Shown in pieces: positions 9,563 to 18,590 of a DNA stretch of 64,000 nucleotides. Numbering within the stretch: position 1 is the stretch's first letter; each line of letters opens with the position of its first letter. Origin of the DNA: Actinomycetaceae bacterium (GTDB lineage Bacteria; Actinomycetota; Actinomycetes; Actinomycetales; Actinomycetaceae); assembly GCA_028724905.1 (NCBI GenBank), contig JAQYTG010000005.1:1-64000 (forward strand), given 5' to 3'. The position numbers and the translations under genes were made by a program. The notes beneath the pieces were generated by a model that was not told where the DNA came from, searched no databases, and saw only the letters and a list, made by a program, of their open reading frames with translations.

Positions 9563-9822
9563 GCGAGTAGAGCGAGAGCACCCAGTATGATCATGTGTCG
9601 TTTGATGATCGTACATACAACGCTCAGCAAGGCGATACCTATGATGGTCAGTGATGCCAGTGGATGACGATTGAAAATGCTCCCCACGGAAATAATTTTC
9701 ACTCCTGGGTACTCGAGTTGTAAGCAGTAGAGGAGTGCCCCGCAGGTACTGCTCGCTAGAGCGAAAATTAATAGCAAGGAAGCTCGGTGATAAAGCGCTT
9801 TTCTATTATCAGATACTGGCAT
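9559..9822 (-). CDS. Small membrane protein, function unknown
   Basis: 87 codons: a short cytoplasmic start (MPVSDNRKALYHR), helix 1 ASLLLIFALASSTCGALLY, a polar loop, helix 2 LASLTIIGIALLSVVCTII, KRH, then a truncated hydrophobic stretch MIILGALALLA before the stop. No family recognised. It is divergent from clgR and overlaps the next frame by the ATGA at 9559-9562. It may be a frameshifted gene. Confidence 0.5.
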   Translation of the reverse strand: MPVSDNRKALYHRASLLLIFALASSTCGALLYCLQLEYPGVKIISVGSIFNRHPLASLTIIGIALLSVVCTIIKRHMIILGALALLA

Positions 9823-9832
9823 ATCGGCTCAT

Positions 9833-9859
9833 AAACTTGAGTGATAGTGACTCAAGTTT
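9833..9859. promoter_or_regulatory. 9-bp inverted repeat upstream of clgR
   Basis: AAACTTGAG at 9833-9841 and CTCAAGTTT at 9851-9859, separated by 9 nt, in the divergent region between the small membrane protein gene and clgR. It could be an operator or an RNA hairpin. I do not recognise it as a known ClgR site. Confidence 0.5.
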
Positions 9860-9993
9860 TATGATAGTTTTAGTTAGCAATTAGGTAGCTCTCAGTATAC
9901 TCTGGGAAGATATTCGCAGTGCCTTGCGTTGAGAGCATAGGTGCCTAAATGGCGGGCGAGAGATCGTCGGAACGATAGATAGGATGTTCAACG

Positions 9994-10416
9994 ATGCAGA
10001 CCGAGATGAATGTTCGTTCTGAGAATGTTTTACTGCGCGAAGAGATGGGTGATGTGCTGCGTGAATATCGCCAGCGGCAAGGGCGTACGCTGCGCGAAGT
10101 CTCTTCCAGCGCGCGGGTTTCTCTCGGCTACCTCTCTGAGGTAGAGCGCGGGCAAAAAGAGGCTTCTTCAGAATTGCTGGAATCCATTGCTAAGGCTCTC
10201 AATGTGCCGCTTAGCCATGTGCTGCGGCTGGTGGCAGACCGCATGGATATTGCTCAAGGACGGCCGACGCCTGCCATGCGCCGCGCTGCTGCACACGCTG
10301 CCCATGTACGTGAGGATGCGATGCGGGAGAGCCTGATAGGTGCGCCATTGGTAGAGATTCCAGATTCGATTCCTGATGCCGTCATCGAACGTGAGCTCAT
10401 GGGTGTGCGCCGCTAG
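9994..10416 (+). CDS. clgR: XRE-family regulator, ClgR-like
   Basis: A helix-turn-helix transcription factor of the ClgR type, which activates clp protease and other proteostasis genes in actinobacteria. The Cro/C1 HTH covers residues ~20-75 ([48 protein letters not shown]). The tail is short and charged. No C-terminal ALAA-type degron is visible. The position between cinA and DUF3046-recA is the standard clgR position. The target genes are not in this window. ClgR is often degraded by ClpP and the tmRNA tag here is also a Clp substrate, so both feed the same protease. Confidence 0.88.
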   Translation: MQTEMNVRSENVLLREEMGDVLREYRQRQGRTLREVSSSARVSLGYLSEVERGQKEASSELLESIAKALNVPLSHVLRLVADRMDIAQGRPTPAMRRAAAHAAHVREDAMRESLIGAPLVEIPDSIPDAVIERELMGVRR

Positions 10417-10576
10417 TGCAGCGCTGCCAGCAAACCAGTACACCAGCGTAGTAGTGCAATGGCGAGCAACTAGGCTTGTCGCTATATAACGTGTTGCATA
10501 GTGAAAGTCTGCTAGAGCGCGGCTGGGTTTACTGGCTTAGTCGTCGTGCCCCGCGAGCCAGGTGGACAGTATTTTT

Positions 10577-10610
10577 GGTTGATTCCATACCCGCCACTAT
10601 GGAATCAACC
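10577..10610. repeat. Perfect 13-bp palindrome with 8-nt loop
   Basis: GGTTGATTCCATA and TATGGAATCAACC flank the loop CCCGCCAC. It lies 160 bases after clgR. A T-run precedes rather than follows it, so it is not a canonical terminator on the plus strand. Confidence 0.85.
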
Positions 10611-10618
10611 TTCGCTAC

Positions 10619-10650
10619 AGGTTTTTCCCTGTGGTCACAGCTAAAAACCT
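10619..10650. repeat. Second, nested palindrome
   Basis: AGGTTTTT and AAAAACCT enclose an inner dyad CTGTGgtCACAG, so most of the 32 bases are self-complementary. It starts 9 bases after the first palindrome. The sequence from here to the IS256 end (10907) is distinctly AT-rich and contains no supportable gene. Confidence 0.7.
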
Positions 10651-10907
10651 CGATCGCATCAATCGTTATCCTCAGCCAAAAGTTCGAGTTAAAACGACTT
10701 TCCGCTGACTTCCTTTATATATCAATAAAACTCCTTAATTAATCAATAGCTATTATCCGCTATTTCCAGTTTTATCAATGGTTTTATCCCGAAGTTTGTA
10801 AAAGCGCCAGAACGTAAATATCAAGATAGTTACAAAATTTACCCACAAAACGCCATATTGAGGATTTTACTTTGATAAAATTTAGCGCTTGTATATCTAG
10901 CAATGAT

Positions 10908-12339
10908 GGACTATCTCATTAAGTGTGTAAGTGGCGGTTTTCATTTCTAGTATTCCTTCGCGTCTGGCATGCGGTCGGCGAAGGTGATGGAGAACACGTT
11001 TAGGGCGTGTTTCCATTTCATGGTCCATTTTACTTGCCCGCGACCGGTGGGGTCGAGGGAACGTACCGTCAGGTACAGGCATTTCAATGCGGCCTGTTCT
11101 GTCGGGAAATGCCCTCGGGCTCTTACAGACCTGCGGAAACGCGCGTTCAGGGACTCGATTGCGTTGGTAGAGCTGATGACTCTGCGGATTTCCGCGTCAT
11201 AGTCCAGGAACGGCACAAATTCTTCCCACGCGTTTTCCCACAAGGTTTGAATGGCGGGATATTTTTGTCCCCATTTCTCAAACAACGCGTCCCTTGCTTG
11301 TTCGGCTGCTTCCACGGTCGGGGCGGTGTATATGGGTTTCACGTCACGTTTGAGTTCGTCCCAGTTCTGGCGCGAAGCGTAACGGAACGTGTTGCGGATA
11401 AGGTGGAGGATGCAGGTTTGCACGACTGCTTTAGGCCATACGGCTTCCACGACTTCGGGCAGTCCTTTCAGACCATCGCACACCAGAAAGAACGTGTCTT
11501 GGATGCCACGGTTCTTCAAATCCATCAGCACGCTTAGCCAGTATTTCGACCCTTCCGAGCCCGGGGAGCCCCAAATACCTAAAACGTCACGATTACCGGA
11601 CAAATCCACGCCTATAGCTGCGTAAAAGGCCCGATTCGCTACCTGCCCATCACGGACTTTCACCACAATGGCATCAATGAACACGGCCGCATACACACGG
11701 TCTAACGGGCGTGTGGACCAGGCCGTCATTTCTTCCATGACTTTGTCCGTGATTCTTGAAATGGTTTCCTTGGAAACCTCAGCACCGTAAATATCTTTGA
11801 CATGCGCCGAGATCTCACCAGTAGTCAAACCCTTCGCGTACAGCGACAAAACGCCAGCGTCCACGTCCGTGAGTCGACGCTGGCGTTTCTTCACAATCAC
11901 TGGCTCGAATGTACCGTTACGATCCCGAGGAACCTCTATATCCACCTTGCCGACCGTGTCAGTAAGCACGGTCTTAGAAATCGTCCCGTTGCGGGCGTTA
12001 TCCGATTTCCCATCCGTGGCTTTCGCGTGTTTTTCCCGCCCCAGATGCTCGGTCATTTCCTCGTTCAACGCGGTCTCGAGTACAGTCTTCGTGAACTCTT
12101 TCAAAAGCCCACCAGGGCCGGTCAGCTCCAGGCCTGCGTCTTTAGCCATGCGCACCATTTGTGCAGCCAACTCGGACTGGGTTTTCCGCCCGTCCGTATC
12201 CAGGGAATCCGACTTACACGGTTTCCTGTCCTGTTTACGTGCCATAGGCACCAGTGTTCCAACACTCATCTTCATAACCAACTATCCCCGCCGAAACCGA
12301 CGGACTCAAAAGCCAGTTACACACTTTTCAGGACAGTCC
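10908..12339 (-). mobile_element. IS256-family insertion sequence, complete
   Basis: The ends are imperfect inverted repeats of about 28 bp. The left end reads GGACTATCTCATTAAGTGTG and the right end (reverse complement) reads GGACTGTCCTGAAAAGTGTG, both continuing TAAnTGGC. They enclose one full-length mutator-type transposase. The 8-9 bases outside each end (left TAGCAATGAT, right CTTATCGGG) do not match, so no target-site duplication is seen. This suggests a deletion or rearrangement after insertion. Confidence 0.9.
10947..12281 (-). CDS. IS256-family (mutator-type) transposase
   Basis: A DDE transposase catalysing copy-out/paste-in transposition of the surrounding element. At 444 aa it is full length for the family. 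The sequence shows the N-terminal region ALNEEMTEHLGREKHAK, the first catalytic Asp in VYAAVFIDAIVVKVRDG, the second in FFLVCDGLKGLPEVVEAVWP, the CILHLIRNTFRYA helix and the C-terminal Glu region ISSTNAIESLNARFRRSVRARGHFPTE. No frameshift or stop is present, so the element could be active. The exact start is uncertain (MVMKMS at 12281 or MARKQD further in). A long frame on the opposite strand is an antisense shadow. Confidence 0.95.
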   Translation of the reverse strand: MVMKMSVGTLVPMARKQDRKPCKSDSLDTDGRKTQSELAAQMVRMAKDAGLELTGPGGLLKEFTKTVLETALNEEMTEHLGREKHAKATDGKSDNARNGTISKTVLTDTVGKVDIEVPRDRNGTFEPVIVKKRQRRLTDVDAGVLSLYAKGLTTGEISAHVKDIYGAEVSKETISRITDKVMEEMTAWSTRPLDRVYAAVFIDAIVVKVRDGQVANRAFYAAIGVDLSGNRDVLGIWGSPGSEGSKYWLSVLMDLKNRGIQDTFFLVCDGLKGLPEVVEAVWPKAVVQTCILHLIRNTFRYASRQNWDELKRDVKPIYTAPTVEAAEQARDALFEKWGQKYPAIQTLWENAWEEFVPFLDYDAEIRRVISSTNAIESLNARFRRSVRARGHFPTEQAALKCLYLTVRSLDPTGRGQVKWTMKWKHALNVFSITFADRMPDAKEY

Positions 12340-12932
12340 CTTATCGGGCAATTCAAGCGCGACAAAGACTACACGTATAACCAATTCATGGAAAATGCTC
12401 CCTGTGTGAACGGAGTTATGTACACCCTGGCAGAGAAAACACCGGTTTTGGAGCAGGAAGATGGACAGCTCGTCTTGCGCGCATGGAACATCCACTCCAA
12501 TTCCTATCGAGATATCCCCCTCATCACCGAAGACGGAGCTCAACCACAGATCGGGCTTGATCACATTACATCCAGTGAGGGAAGTGTGAGCCGTGATGGT
12601 TCACACTATCGCTGGGTAGCGTGGGAAGATGGAAAGGTTCGTTCCGTAAACCTTACATCGGGCGTCGTACGGGAACTATTCACACTAGATCTGTCCCACT
12701 ATAACAGCGGGGAATCGAAATTCTTTTTCACAGATACATCCGTTTTCGTGCTTGACGTCAATGCCAAGCGTGATGAGCTAAAGTTCTCGCACTATATAGC
12801 ATCACTGACGGCAAGAAAACAGACTACTTCACTATTAAAGGCCTCCCCAATGTGGATTGGCTACGAATGCCACGCAATTTCATCCGAGACCTCGCCATTA
12901 ACCCCACATGGCTCGCGGTGCACGACGGCTGA
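12340..12932 (+). pseudogene. 5'-truncated, frameshifted gene next to IS256 (repeat-blade-like protein)
   Basis: An open frame emerges directly from the IS256 right end with no start codon (LIGQFKRDKDYTYNQFMENAPCV...). It contains repeated blade-like segments (DGQLVLRAWNIHSNSYRDIP, DGKVRSVNLTSGVVRELF) suggesting a beta-propeller or extracellular sensor domain. At about 12800, in CACTATATAGC, the coding sense moves to another frame. That frame reads SITDGKKTDYFTIKGLP and NVDWLRMPRNFIRDLAINP, ending at TGA 12930-12932. The gene has therefore lost its 5' end to the insertion and also carries a frameshift. No family was firmly recognised. Confidence 0.65.
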
Positions 12933-13187
12933 GGGCATTTTTGGAACTTTAGCCTTATCTCCAGTGTCCGCCCCCCCTATTTCCAGTGTCCGCTCTTTAT
13001 CCTGTCAATGGTCAAGGCTGCGCCGGTGGTTACACCTGCGGGAGGTGCCGTCGCGGCGGTCAGTGCGTGCAGTGACCGTTCGTTCCTGGCGTCAATGTCG
13101 TCAGCTTCAGCTAATGCCGTCCGGCTCTACCCAATGTCACCAGCTCTTTGAGTGTGCAGCAGCTGGAGAAGAGTTATCGTAGGGGTT

Positions 13188-13421
13188 ATGAAACACAGTG
13201 AATTTTGGGATGTGATGGAGCGCGTTTTCCCTCAGGGGCGTGCTCGTTCTGTGGCTCAGGATCTCGCATTGCCGCAGCTGGGTTCCCTCACTCCCAATGA
13301 AGCGCTGGAGCAGGGGATTGCTCCGCAGACGGTGTGGAACAGCATCGTGGCGGTGGAGGGGCTGCCGCAGCAGTATGAATACCTGCACAGAGTGAATCCC
13401 AAAGATGCCAACAGTATGTGA
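13188..13421 (+). CDS. DUF3046 family protein
   Basis: A small protein of 77 aa starting MKHSEFWDVMERVFPQGRARSVAQDLALPQLGS and containing the family block LTPNEALEQGIAPQTVWNSIVAVEGLP. DUF3046 proteins are actinobacterial, of unknown function and almost always immediately upstream of recA. The ATG at 13188 fits the family start; the frame is open further upstream without homologous sequence. The upstream 12933-13187 stretch holds no supported gene, only two CCAGTGTCCGC repeats that look like an old insertion-sequence end. Confidence 0.85.
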   Translation: MKHSEFWDVMERVFPQGRARSVAQDLALPQLGSLTPNEALEQGIAPQTVWNSIVAVEGLPQQYEYLHRVNPKDANSM

Positions 13422-13570
13422 AACAGCACATAAATAATGATGCGGCTGTAGCTCGCGGTAAGAAGTGCGGCTGGCAGCGTAAAAGTGTAGTGGTCTGCGG
13501 CGTAAGGCAGTGATATGGATAGTGACGTTAGTGGTGTAGACCACCTGGCCGTTCGGCGTGGCGCAAAATT

Positions 13571-13586
13571 TCGAACGGATGTTCGG
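13571..13586 (+). promoter_or_regulatory. LexA-binding SOS box upstream of recA
   Basis: TCGAACggatGTTCGG, one mismatch from the actinobacterial SOS box TCGAAC-N4-GTTCGA. It is about 175 bases before the recA start, in a 340-base gap that otherwise holds only the recA promoter region. It implies damage-inducible recA under the LexA encoded at 29309-30385. Confidence 0.85.
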
Positions 13587-13761
13587 ATAGAATTGTGCAC
13601 GCACAGCGGAGGTGACGACGTTATCCACCGATAATTTTTTCGTCATTTTTTGCCCTAGGCGGAGCTTAACGTTGTGTATGGATAGTCGCTCGGAGAGGGC
13701 GAGCTCCACGGACGCCTGTTCTGTTCACCGGCTTCGGCCACGATTACGATGAGGAAGTGCT

Positions 13762-14874
13762 ATGGCAGTAGCGAAAAAGTCCACGGTTATATCGGTTGTA
13801 CCTGCCGCAGATAAGGCAAAAGCATTGGATACAGCGCTGAGCCAGATTGATCGTCAGTTCGGCAAAGGCTCAGCTATGCGGCTGGGGGATAAGCCGCCAC
13901 AGCACGTCAAAGTCATTCCTACGGGATCACTGGCGCTCGACGTTGCCCTCGGTGTAGGGGGTTTGCCGCGCGGGCGCGTCATAGAGGTCTATGGCCCAGA
14001 ATCCTCAGGTAAAACCACTGTGGCTCTGCACGTAGTGGCCAATGCTCAAGCTGCTGGAGGAATTGCTGCGTTTATTGACGCCGAGCACGCCCTCGATCCT
14101 GAGTATGCCAAGAAACTCGGCGTCAATATCGACGATCTGATCGTTTCTCAGCCCGACACTGGAGAGCAGGCTCTGGAAATTGCCGATATGCTGATTCGCT
14201 CGGGAGCCCTCGACATTATCGTGATCGACTCTGTGGCGGCGCTGGTGCCAAAAGCTGAAATAGAGGGTGATATGGGCGACTCTCATGTGGGTTTGCAGGC
14301 ACGTCTGATGAGCCAGGCGCTGCGCAAGATCACGGGTGCGCTCTCAGCTTCTGGAACGACGGCAATTTTCATCAATCAGCTCCGCGATAAAATTGGTGTG
14401 ATGTATGGCAGCCCAGAGACGACGACGGGTGGCAAAGCCCTAAAGTTCTATGCTTCTGTGCGCCTAGATGTGCGCCGCGCAGAGACGATCAAAGACGGCG
14501 CCCAACCGATAGGTAACCGCACCCGCGTCAAAGTGGTGAAAAATAAAATGGCTCCACCGTTTAAGCAAGCAGAGTTCGACATCCTCTATGGTGAGGGGAT
14601 CTCCCGCGAGAGTGGAATCATTGACATGGCAGTAGAGACGGACGTCGTCACGAAATCTGGTTCGTGGTACACCTACGAGGGGGATCAGCTTGGGCAGGGT
14701 AAAGAGAAAGCTCGCCAGTTCTTAAAAGATAATCCTGAGATTTGCGCTGAAATTGAGCATAAAGTGCGGGCTCGTTTGGGAGTGGGAGAAGATGTCACTG
14801 CGGATATTGCCGGAGCGGAGAATTTTTCGTCTGCTGACGCTCGGCCAGCAGACGCGGCGAGCAGCGCGGACTGA
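13762..14874 (+). CDS. recA: Recombinase RecA
   Basis: RecA forms filaments on single-stranded DNA, drives strand exchange and stimulates LexA self-cleavage. Walker A is GPESSGKT (residues 78-85), Walker B is [13 protein letters not shown], and the L2 region is [22 protein letters not shown]. The 370-aa length is normal and no intein is present. The C-terminal tail is acidic then Ala/Asp-rich. The start has GAGGAAGTGCT upstream. recX follows after 291 bases containing direct repeats. Confidence 0.98.
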   Translation: MAVAKKSTVISVVPAADKAKALDTALSQIDRQFGKGSAMRLGDKPPQHVKVIPTGSLALDVALGVGGLPRGRVIEVYGPESSGKTTVALHVVANAQAAGGIAAFIDAEHALDPEYAKKLGVNIDDLIVSQPDTGEQALEIADMLIRSGALDIIVIDSVAALVPKAEIEGDMGDSHVGLQARLMSQALRKITGALSASGTTAIFINQLRDKIGVMYGSPETTTGGKALKFYASVRLDVRRAETIKDGAQPIGNRTRVKVVKNKMAPPFKQAEFDILYGEGISRESGIIDMAVETDVVTKSGSWYTYEGDQLGQGKEKARQFLKDNPEICAEIEHKVRARLGVGEDVTADIAGAENFSSADARPADAASSAD

Positions 14875-14935
14875 TCGGTGAGGCAGGTCAGTGGTGTAGT
14901 TTGGTGAGGTGGTTCATTGAATCGTTAGCCGCCTA

Positions 14936-15148
14936 GCAGACGTGGATGGTCGCGTGCTCTGATCGTGATCGAATAGTTCGGCAGTGTAATTCGGCGGGGT
15001 GGGTCAGGGGATGATCCATCGGACTGCTTGCTACCTTGGCAGACGTAGATAGTCGCGTGCTCTGATCGTGCTTTGATCGTGATCAAATACTTTGGCGCGG
15101 CGGTTGGCCACCTAATAGAAGCCACCTAGTATTGGCCACCTAATAGAA
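14936..15148. repeat. Direct repeats between recA and recX
   Basis: Two families are present. GCAGACGTGGATGGTCGCGT (from 14936) recurs as GCAGACGTAGATAGTCGCGT (from 15039), both continuing GCTCTGATCGTG. The 17-mer TTGGCCACCTAATAGAA occurs at 15104-15120 and again at 15132-15148. They look like local duplications. Any recX promoter would have to lie among them. Confidence 0.8.
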
Positions 15149-15165
15149 TATGAGACGAGCTAGTC

Positions 15166-15765
15166 ATGGTTGATTATGCGGAGGAAGCGGATTTCGTTGG
15201 GCGTAAGAAACCGCGCAGATACGTGAGTTTTGAACAGGCGCAACGCAGGCGAGAAGCCCGCAATGCGGCGCGCACTGAGGAGGACTGGCAGCGCTACGCG
15301 CGCGAGACGGTCTATCGCTTGCTTGGCGTGCGTGATCGTTCTGTGGGGGAACTGCGCTCGGCGTTAAAAAAACGTGATGTGCCAGAAGCGATAGCAGAGC
15401 AGGTGATTGCTGCCTTTGTGGATTCCGGTCTAGTAGACGATGCCAAGTTTGCACAGTCGTTCGTGCGTGCCCGCTTCAGTGGGAAAACAATATCTCGCCG
15501 ATCTTTGGCCGCAGAGCTGAGAAAGCGTGGTATTAGCAGCGACGATATTGATGCCGCGCTAGAGCAGATTGACTCCGACGATGAAGAAGAAGCAGCTACG
15601 GCTTTTGCGCTGCGAAAAGTTTCTTCGATGCAAGCTCTTCCCATCCAGGTGGCACATCGGCGCCTGTATGGTGCGCTGGCGCGGCGAGGATTTTCCACTG
15701 CGACGATTGTGCGTGCGTGTGAGCGAGCCCTCGAAGAATTGAGCGGGCACTCGGAGAGTGATTAG
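15166..15765 (+). CDS. recX: Regulatory protein RecX
   Basis: RecX inhibits RecA filament growth. At 199 aa it has the usual three-helix repeats ([49 protein letters not shown] and [21 protein letters not shown]). The ATG at 15166 gives [10 protein letters not shown]. The gene ends 10 bases before the preferred miaB start. Its place directly after recA is the rule in actinobacteria. Confidence 0.94.
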   Translation: MVDYAEEADFVGRKKPRRYVSFEQAQRRREARNAARTEEDWQRYARETVYRLLGVRDRSVGELRSALKKRDVPEAIAEQVIAAFVDSGLVDDAKFAQSFVRARFSGKTISRRSLAAELRKRGISSDDIDAALEQIDSDDEEEAATAFALRKVSSMQALPIQVAHRRLYGALARRGFSTATIVRACERALEELSGHSESD

Positions 15766-15775
15766 ACTGACGGCG

Positions 15776-17329
15776 ATGAAAGAAACACGTGATTCCTCTC
15801 CGAGAACTTACGCGGTACGCACGCTCGGCTGCCAGATGAATGTGCACGATTCGCAGCGGCTTGCCGGCTTGCTCGACAGTGCGGGCTACGTCCCCGTGGA
15901 ACTCGTGCCGCACAAAGCTGCTCGTGCCACTGAAGCTGGCGATCAAGGGGCAGACGTACTGGTGATCAACACCTGCTCAGTGCGTGAAAATGCCGCTACG
16001 AAGCTCTTCGGGAATCTCGGACAGCTCGCTGCGGTGAAACGGCAGCGGCCCGATATGCAGATCGCCGTAGCTGGCTGTTTAGCCCAGCAACTGCGTGGCG
16101 GAATCGTTGAAAAAGCACCGTGGGTGGATGCCGTGCTAGGTACTCATAATCTCGACGTCTTGCCAGCTCTGTTGGAGCGTGCGCGGCACAACCACGAAGC
16201 TGCTGTGGAGATCGAAGAATCGCTGAAAGTGTTTCCCTCCACGCTCCCTAGCCACCGCGAATCGGCATACGCGGCATGGGTGAGCATCTCGGTGGGGTGC
16301 AATAACACCTGCACCTACTGCATCGTTCCGCATCTGCGCGGCAAAGAGCACGACCGTCGCCCAGGCGATATTCTGCGTGAAGTGGAGGCAGTGGTAGCAC
16401 AAGGGGCTATTGACGTCACGCTCTTAGGGCAAAACGTGAATTCTTACGGCGTGAGTTTCGCAGATCGCGGAGCCTTCGCTAAGCTACTGCGAGCTGCGGG
16501 TAAGATCGAGGGATTGGAGCGGCTGCGTTTTACCTCTCCGCATCCAGCGATGTTTACAGACGACGTGATTGATGCGATGGCTCAAACTCCGGCCGTGATG
16601 CCGTCTTTGCATATGCCGCTGCAGTCGGGTTCCGATCGCATCCTCAAAGCGATGCGGCGCTCCTATCGTTCGGAAAAGTTCTTGGGCATTCTTGATCGGG
16701 TGCGCGAGCGGATTCCCGATGCGGCGATCACCACCGATATTATTGTTGGATTTCCGGGCGAGACGGAAGAAGATTTTCAGGCTACTCTCGATGTGGTGAC
16801 GGCAGCGCGCTTTAGCTCCGCTTTTACCTTTCTCTATTCTCCTCGCCCGGGGACGCCAGCGGCAGATATGGATCATCAGGTGCCCGAAGATGTGGCGAAC
16901 GAGCGTTTCCAACGGTTGCTGGAGCTGCAGCAGCGCATCTCCACGGAGGAAAATCAGAAACTGGAAGGTTCTGTGGTGGAGGTGCTGATTGCGCAAGGCG
17001 AGGGGCGTAAAGATGCGCAGACTGAGCGGCTCTCTGGCCGCGCCGCGGATAATCGACTCGTGCACGTAGCGCTGCCGCCGGATCTGGAGCAGCGTCCACG
17101 TCCAGGGGATATGGTGCGAGCGCAGGTCACTCACGGGGCTCCACATCACCTGGTGGCAGATTCAGCGCTCACGGGTGGCCTGTTTGAGGTACGGCGTACA
17201 CGTGCTGGAGATATCTGGGAAGAGTCCGAGCAGCGTCGGCGGCAACTACAGGCTGAAGCTGACGGGGAAGCGCCGGTGTCTTTGGGTATGCCAACGATTC
17301 GGGTACATGGAAGTGGTGGGCATGACTAG
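15776..17329 (+). CDS. miaB: tRNA-2-methylthio-N6-dimethylallyladenosine synthase
   Basis: A radical-SAM methylthiotransferase modifying A37 of tRNAs that read UNN codons, acting on the product of MiaA. UPF0004-domain cysteines are C19 (TLGCQMN), C67 (INTCSVRE) and C101 (VAGCLAQ). The radical SAM cluster is C175-x3-C179-x2-C182 in [15 protein letters not shown] domain follows (~residues 395-465). 517 aa from the ATG at 15776; a GTG at 15758 overlapping recX is possible. It overlaps miaA by 8 bases. Confidence 0.96.
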   Translation: MKETRDSSPRTYAVRTLGCQMNVHDSQRLAGLLDSAGYVPVELVPHKAARATEAGDQGADVLVINTCSVRENAATKLFGNLGQLAAVKRQRPDMQIAVAGCLAQQLRGGIVEKAPWVDAVLGTHNLDVLPALLERARHNHEAAVEIEESLKVFPSTLPSHRESAYAAWVSISVGCNNTCTYCIVPHLRGKEHDRRPGDILREVEAVVAQGAIDVTLLGQNVNSYGVSFADRGAFAKLLRAAGKIEGLERLRFTSPHPAMFTDDVIDAMAQTPAVMPSLHMPLQSGSDRILKAMRRSYRSEKFLGILDRVRERIPDAAITTDIIVGFPGETEEDFQATLDVVTAARFSSAFTFLYSPRPGTPAADMDHQVPEDVANERFQRLLELQQRISTEENQKLEGSVVEVLIAQGEGRKDAQTERLSGRAADNRLVHVALPPDLEQRPRPGDMVRAQVTHGAPHHLVADSALTGGLFEVRRTRAGDIWEESEQRRRQLQAEADGEAPVSLGMPTIRVHGSGGHD

Positions 17330-18590
17330 CCCCCTCTGCGGCTGTGAGTGTGCCAGCCAAGATGGTGGGCTGGCTGATGCCCAGGTTGGTAGGTGGGCAA
17401 CTGAGCAAGTTGCCGGCCAGAATACCGAGCAGACCGCCGGCCAGGTGGATGGAGCCGTCGCTCGGAGCGCTGTCCAGAATGCCCCCCAGGGCGCTGCTCG
17501 CGCTCCAGATTCTGCCGCTCAGGTGCAACATCCAACCGGTGCATGGAGCCCTCTGACCACGGCTATGCCAGTGGTCGCGATAGTAGGCCCCACCGCGAGC
17601 GGGAAAACGGCTCTGTCTCTCGATCTTGCCGATGAGTTGGGAGGGCCAGAACGGGTAGAGATCATCTCTGCTGACGCAATGCAGCTCTATCGTGGAATGG
17701 ATATCGGCACGGCAAAAGCGACTTTAGCTGAGCGGCGAGGGATCGTCCACCACCAGATCGACGTGCTTGACGTGACGCAGGAAGCCTCAGTAGCTATCTA
17801 TCAGAGGAAAGCGCGAGCTGATATAGAGCGGATATCTGCCAGCGGAAAAATTCCGTTGCTTGTGGGAGGATCGGGGCTGTATGTCTCAGCAGTGCTCGAC
17901 GAGCTTAATTTTCCAGGTACAGATGCTGCTGTGCGTGCTGAACTAGAAGACATAGCTGCTCGCTTTGGCTTCGCTCCGCTAATTGCCGAGCTGAGGGAGA
18001 AAGATCCCGTGACGGCAGCCACTATTGATCTGGCGAATCCTCGGCGCGTCATTCGTGCGCTGGAGGTTGTGCGCATCACGGGCGGTTCATACACTCCGGT
18101 TTTTCCTCGGCATACGAGCCATTATCGCAACGTGGTGGAGCTGGGAGTGAGATCTTCTCGGGAATTTCTCAATCCACGCATTGAGGCTCGCGCCCGAGCA
18201 ATGTTTGAGGGTGGGCTGATTGAGGAGACGCAAGCTCTTCTCGATCAGGGGCTACGCACCGGCGTCACGGCACGGAAAGCTACTGGATATACGCAGGCGA
18301 TACAGCTGATTGACGGCGAGATAAGCCTTGAGGAAGCTATCTCTAGTACGGTCTACGCTACGAAACGACTAGCTAAGAAACAGCGCACATGGTTTAGAGC
18401 GGATCAACGGATTGTTTGGTTGAAACCGCACGAGCGCAGTGCACACGTGGCTGCCCAGATGGTGCGTGCGGCGCAAAACGAGGCTGCGTGGCCGGTGGCA
18501 CACCAGCTGTCGGTAGCGTACAAAGAGGCTCAAGAAAATGACGCTCAGAAACACGGGGCTCAGGAAAACTTTCACGAGGAAGAGAAGTGA
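17322..18590 (+). CDS. miaA: tRNA dimethylallyltransferase
   Basis: Transfers a dimethylallyl group to A37 of tRNA, the step before MiaB. The conserved part starts with [20 protein letters not shown] (P-loop), followed by [54 protein letters not shown] and the C-terminal [14 protein letters not shown] and [17 protein letters not shown]. The ATG at 17322 overlaps the miaB stop and would add an 81-residue Ala/Gln/Gly-rich leader. The ATG at 17565 (MPVVAIVG) gives a standard-length enzyme, and I cannot decide between them. dapF, often next in actinobacteria, is absent here. Confidence 0.94.
   Translation: MTSPLCGCECASQDGGLADAQVGRWATEQVAGQNTEQTAGQVDGAVARSAVQNAPQGAARAPDSAAQVQHPTGAWSPLTTAMPVVAIVGPTASGKTALSLDLADELGGPERVEIISADAMQLYRGMDIGTAKATLAERRGIVHHQIDVLDVTQEASVAIYQRKARADIERISASGKIPLLVGGSGLYVSAVLDELNFPGTDAAVRAELEDIAARFGFAPLIAELREKDPVTAATIDLANPRRVIRALEVVRITGGSYTPVFPRHTSHYRNVVELGVRSSREFLNPRIEARARAMFEGGLIEETQALLDQGLRTGVTARKATGYTQAIQLIDGEISLEEAISSTVYATKRLAKKQRTWFRADQRIVWLKPHERSAHVAAQMVRAAQNEAAWPVAHQLSVAYKEAQENDAQKHGAQENFHEEEK

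Noticed and set aside
10476..10742. 88-codon open frame after clgR
   Set aside because: It runs through both palindromes and into AT-rich DNA, with no ribosome site and no coherent protein pattern.
11797..13182. 461-codon open frame on the plus strand
   Set aside because: Its first 540 bases are antisense to the IS256 transposase. Only the part from 12340 onward has coding sense, and it is described as a truncated pseudogene.
14936..15148. CRISPR or attachment sites between recA and recX
   Set aside because: Repeats are unequal in length and spacing, with no integrase or cas genes nearby; local duplication explains them better.
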